The notes under the pieces were generated by a model. That model was not told where the DNA came from and did not search any database. It worked only from the letters and a program-made list of their open reading frames with translations. A program made the translations under genes and the position numbers. From positions 1 to 21,909 of the forward strand of contig JBHHYR010000046.1 of assembly GCA_046757585.1 (NCBI GenBank): 21,909 nt of DNA, written 5' to 3'. This DNA comes from JBHHYR01 sp046757585 (GTDB taxonomy: Bacteria; Desulfobacterota; Binatia; HRBIN30). Positions 21,895 through 21,909 of the stretch are shown piece after piece (position 1 is the stretch's first letter; each line of letters begins with the position of its first letter).

Positions 21895-21909
21895 AGGCTG
21901 CTGCCCGAT

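Noticed and set aside
1..21909. CRISPR array, insertion sequence or prophage.
   Set aside because: No regularly spaced repeats, terminal inverted repeats with transposase, or phage genes were seen.

Overview
The window is a GC-rich, gene-dense stretch of a bacterial chromosome. I see no phage, transposase, integron or CRISPR signature. The gene set points to a Gram-negative-type bacterium. It has two predicted lipoproteins, a lytic transglycosylase, and Mpl-type recycling of meso-diaminopimelate muropeptides. It also has a phasin-like protein, a single-domain acyl-CoA dehydrogenase and a FATP-type acyl-CoA synthetase. High GC, the Alvin-type ferredoxin and the cmk-rel and ldcA-hydrolase-mpl arrangements suggest a deltaproteobacterial-like or Binatota-like lineage. 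That placement is an inference from gene content, not a phylogenetic result.

Layout, left to right. (1) 1-2065: GC palindromes, a phasin-like gene (-) with a clear sigma70-type promoter inside a perfect 13-bp inverted repeat, tRNA-Val(CAC) (+), an unusual ferredoxin/zinc-ribbon/coiled-coil fusion (+), and a small exported protein carrying an HTH-like segment (-). (2) 2080-3267: acyl-CoA dehydrogenase (-), just upstream of the exported protein in the same transcriptional direction. (3) 3468-7143: a murein-recycling cluster (+) of LD-carboxypeptidase, a signal-less class C beta-lactamase-fold hydrolase, and Mpl ligase. It is met convergently by a TPR-rich lytic transglycosylase lipoprotein (-, 7287-9398). 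(4) 9491-11701: a housekeeping operon maf-yggS-proC (+). (5) 11901-13290: marR, an exported OB-fold-like protein and a 59-residue protein, all (-). They are divergent from a 57-residue highly charged protein (+). (6) 13942-15186: a parallel beta-helix lipoprotein (-), divergent from a FATP-type acyl-CoA synthetase and a Kup potassium transporter (+). (7) 19153-21854: an archaeal-type CMP kinase and a bifunctional Rel (p)ppGpp synthetase/hydrolase (-), joined by an ATGA overlap.

How the genes fit together. The transglycosylase can release anhydro-muropeptides, LdcA can trim tetrapeptides to tripeptides in the cytoplasm, and Mpl can re-attach tripeptide to UDP-MurNAc. The hydrolase between ldcA and mpl is the best candidate for an undescribed step in that route. 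The phasin-like protein, acyl-CoA dehydrogenase and acyl-CoA synthetase suggest active lipid or polyester metabolism, but they are not one operon. The least explained items are the ferredoxin fusion, the exported HTH-like protein, the exported OB-fold/zipper protein and the two tiny divergent genes.

No gap between genes exceeds 300 bases. The longest are 13291-13531 (divergent, two promoter candidates), 13706-13941 (convergent, no convincing signal) and 12363-12562 (upstream of marR, nothing clear).
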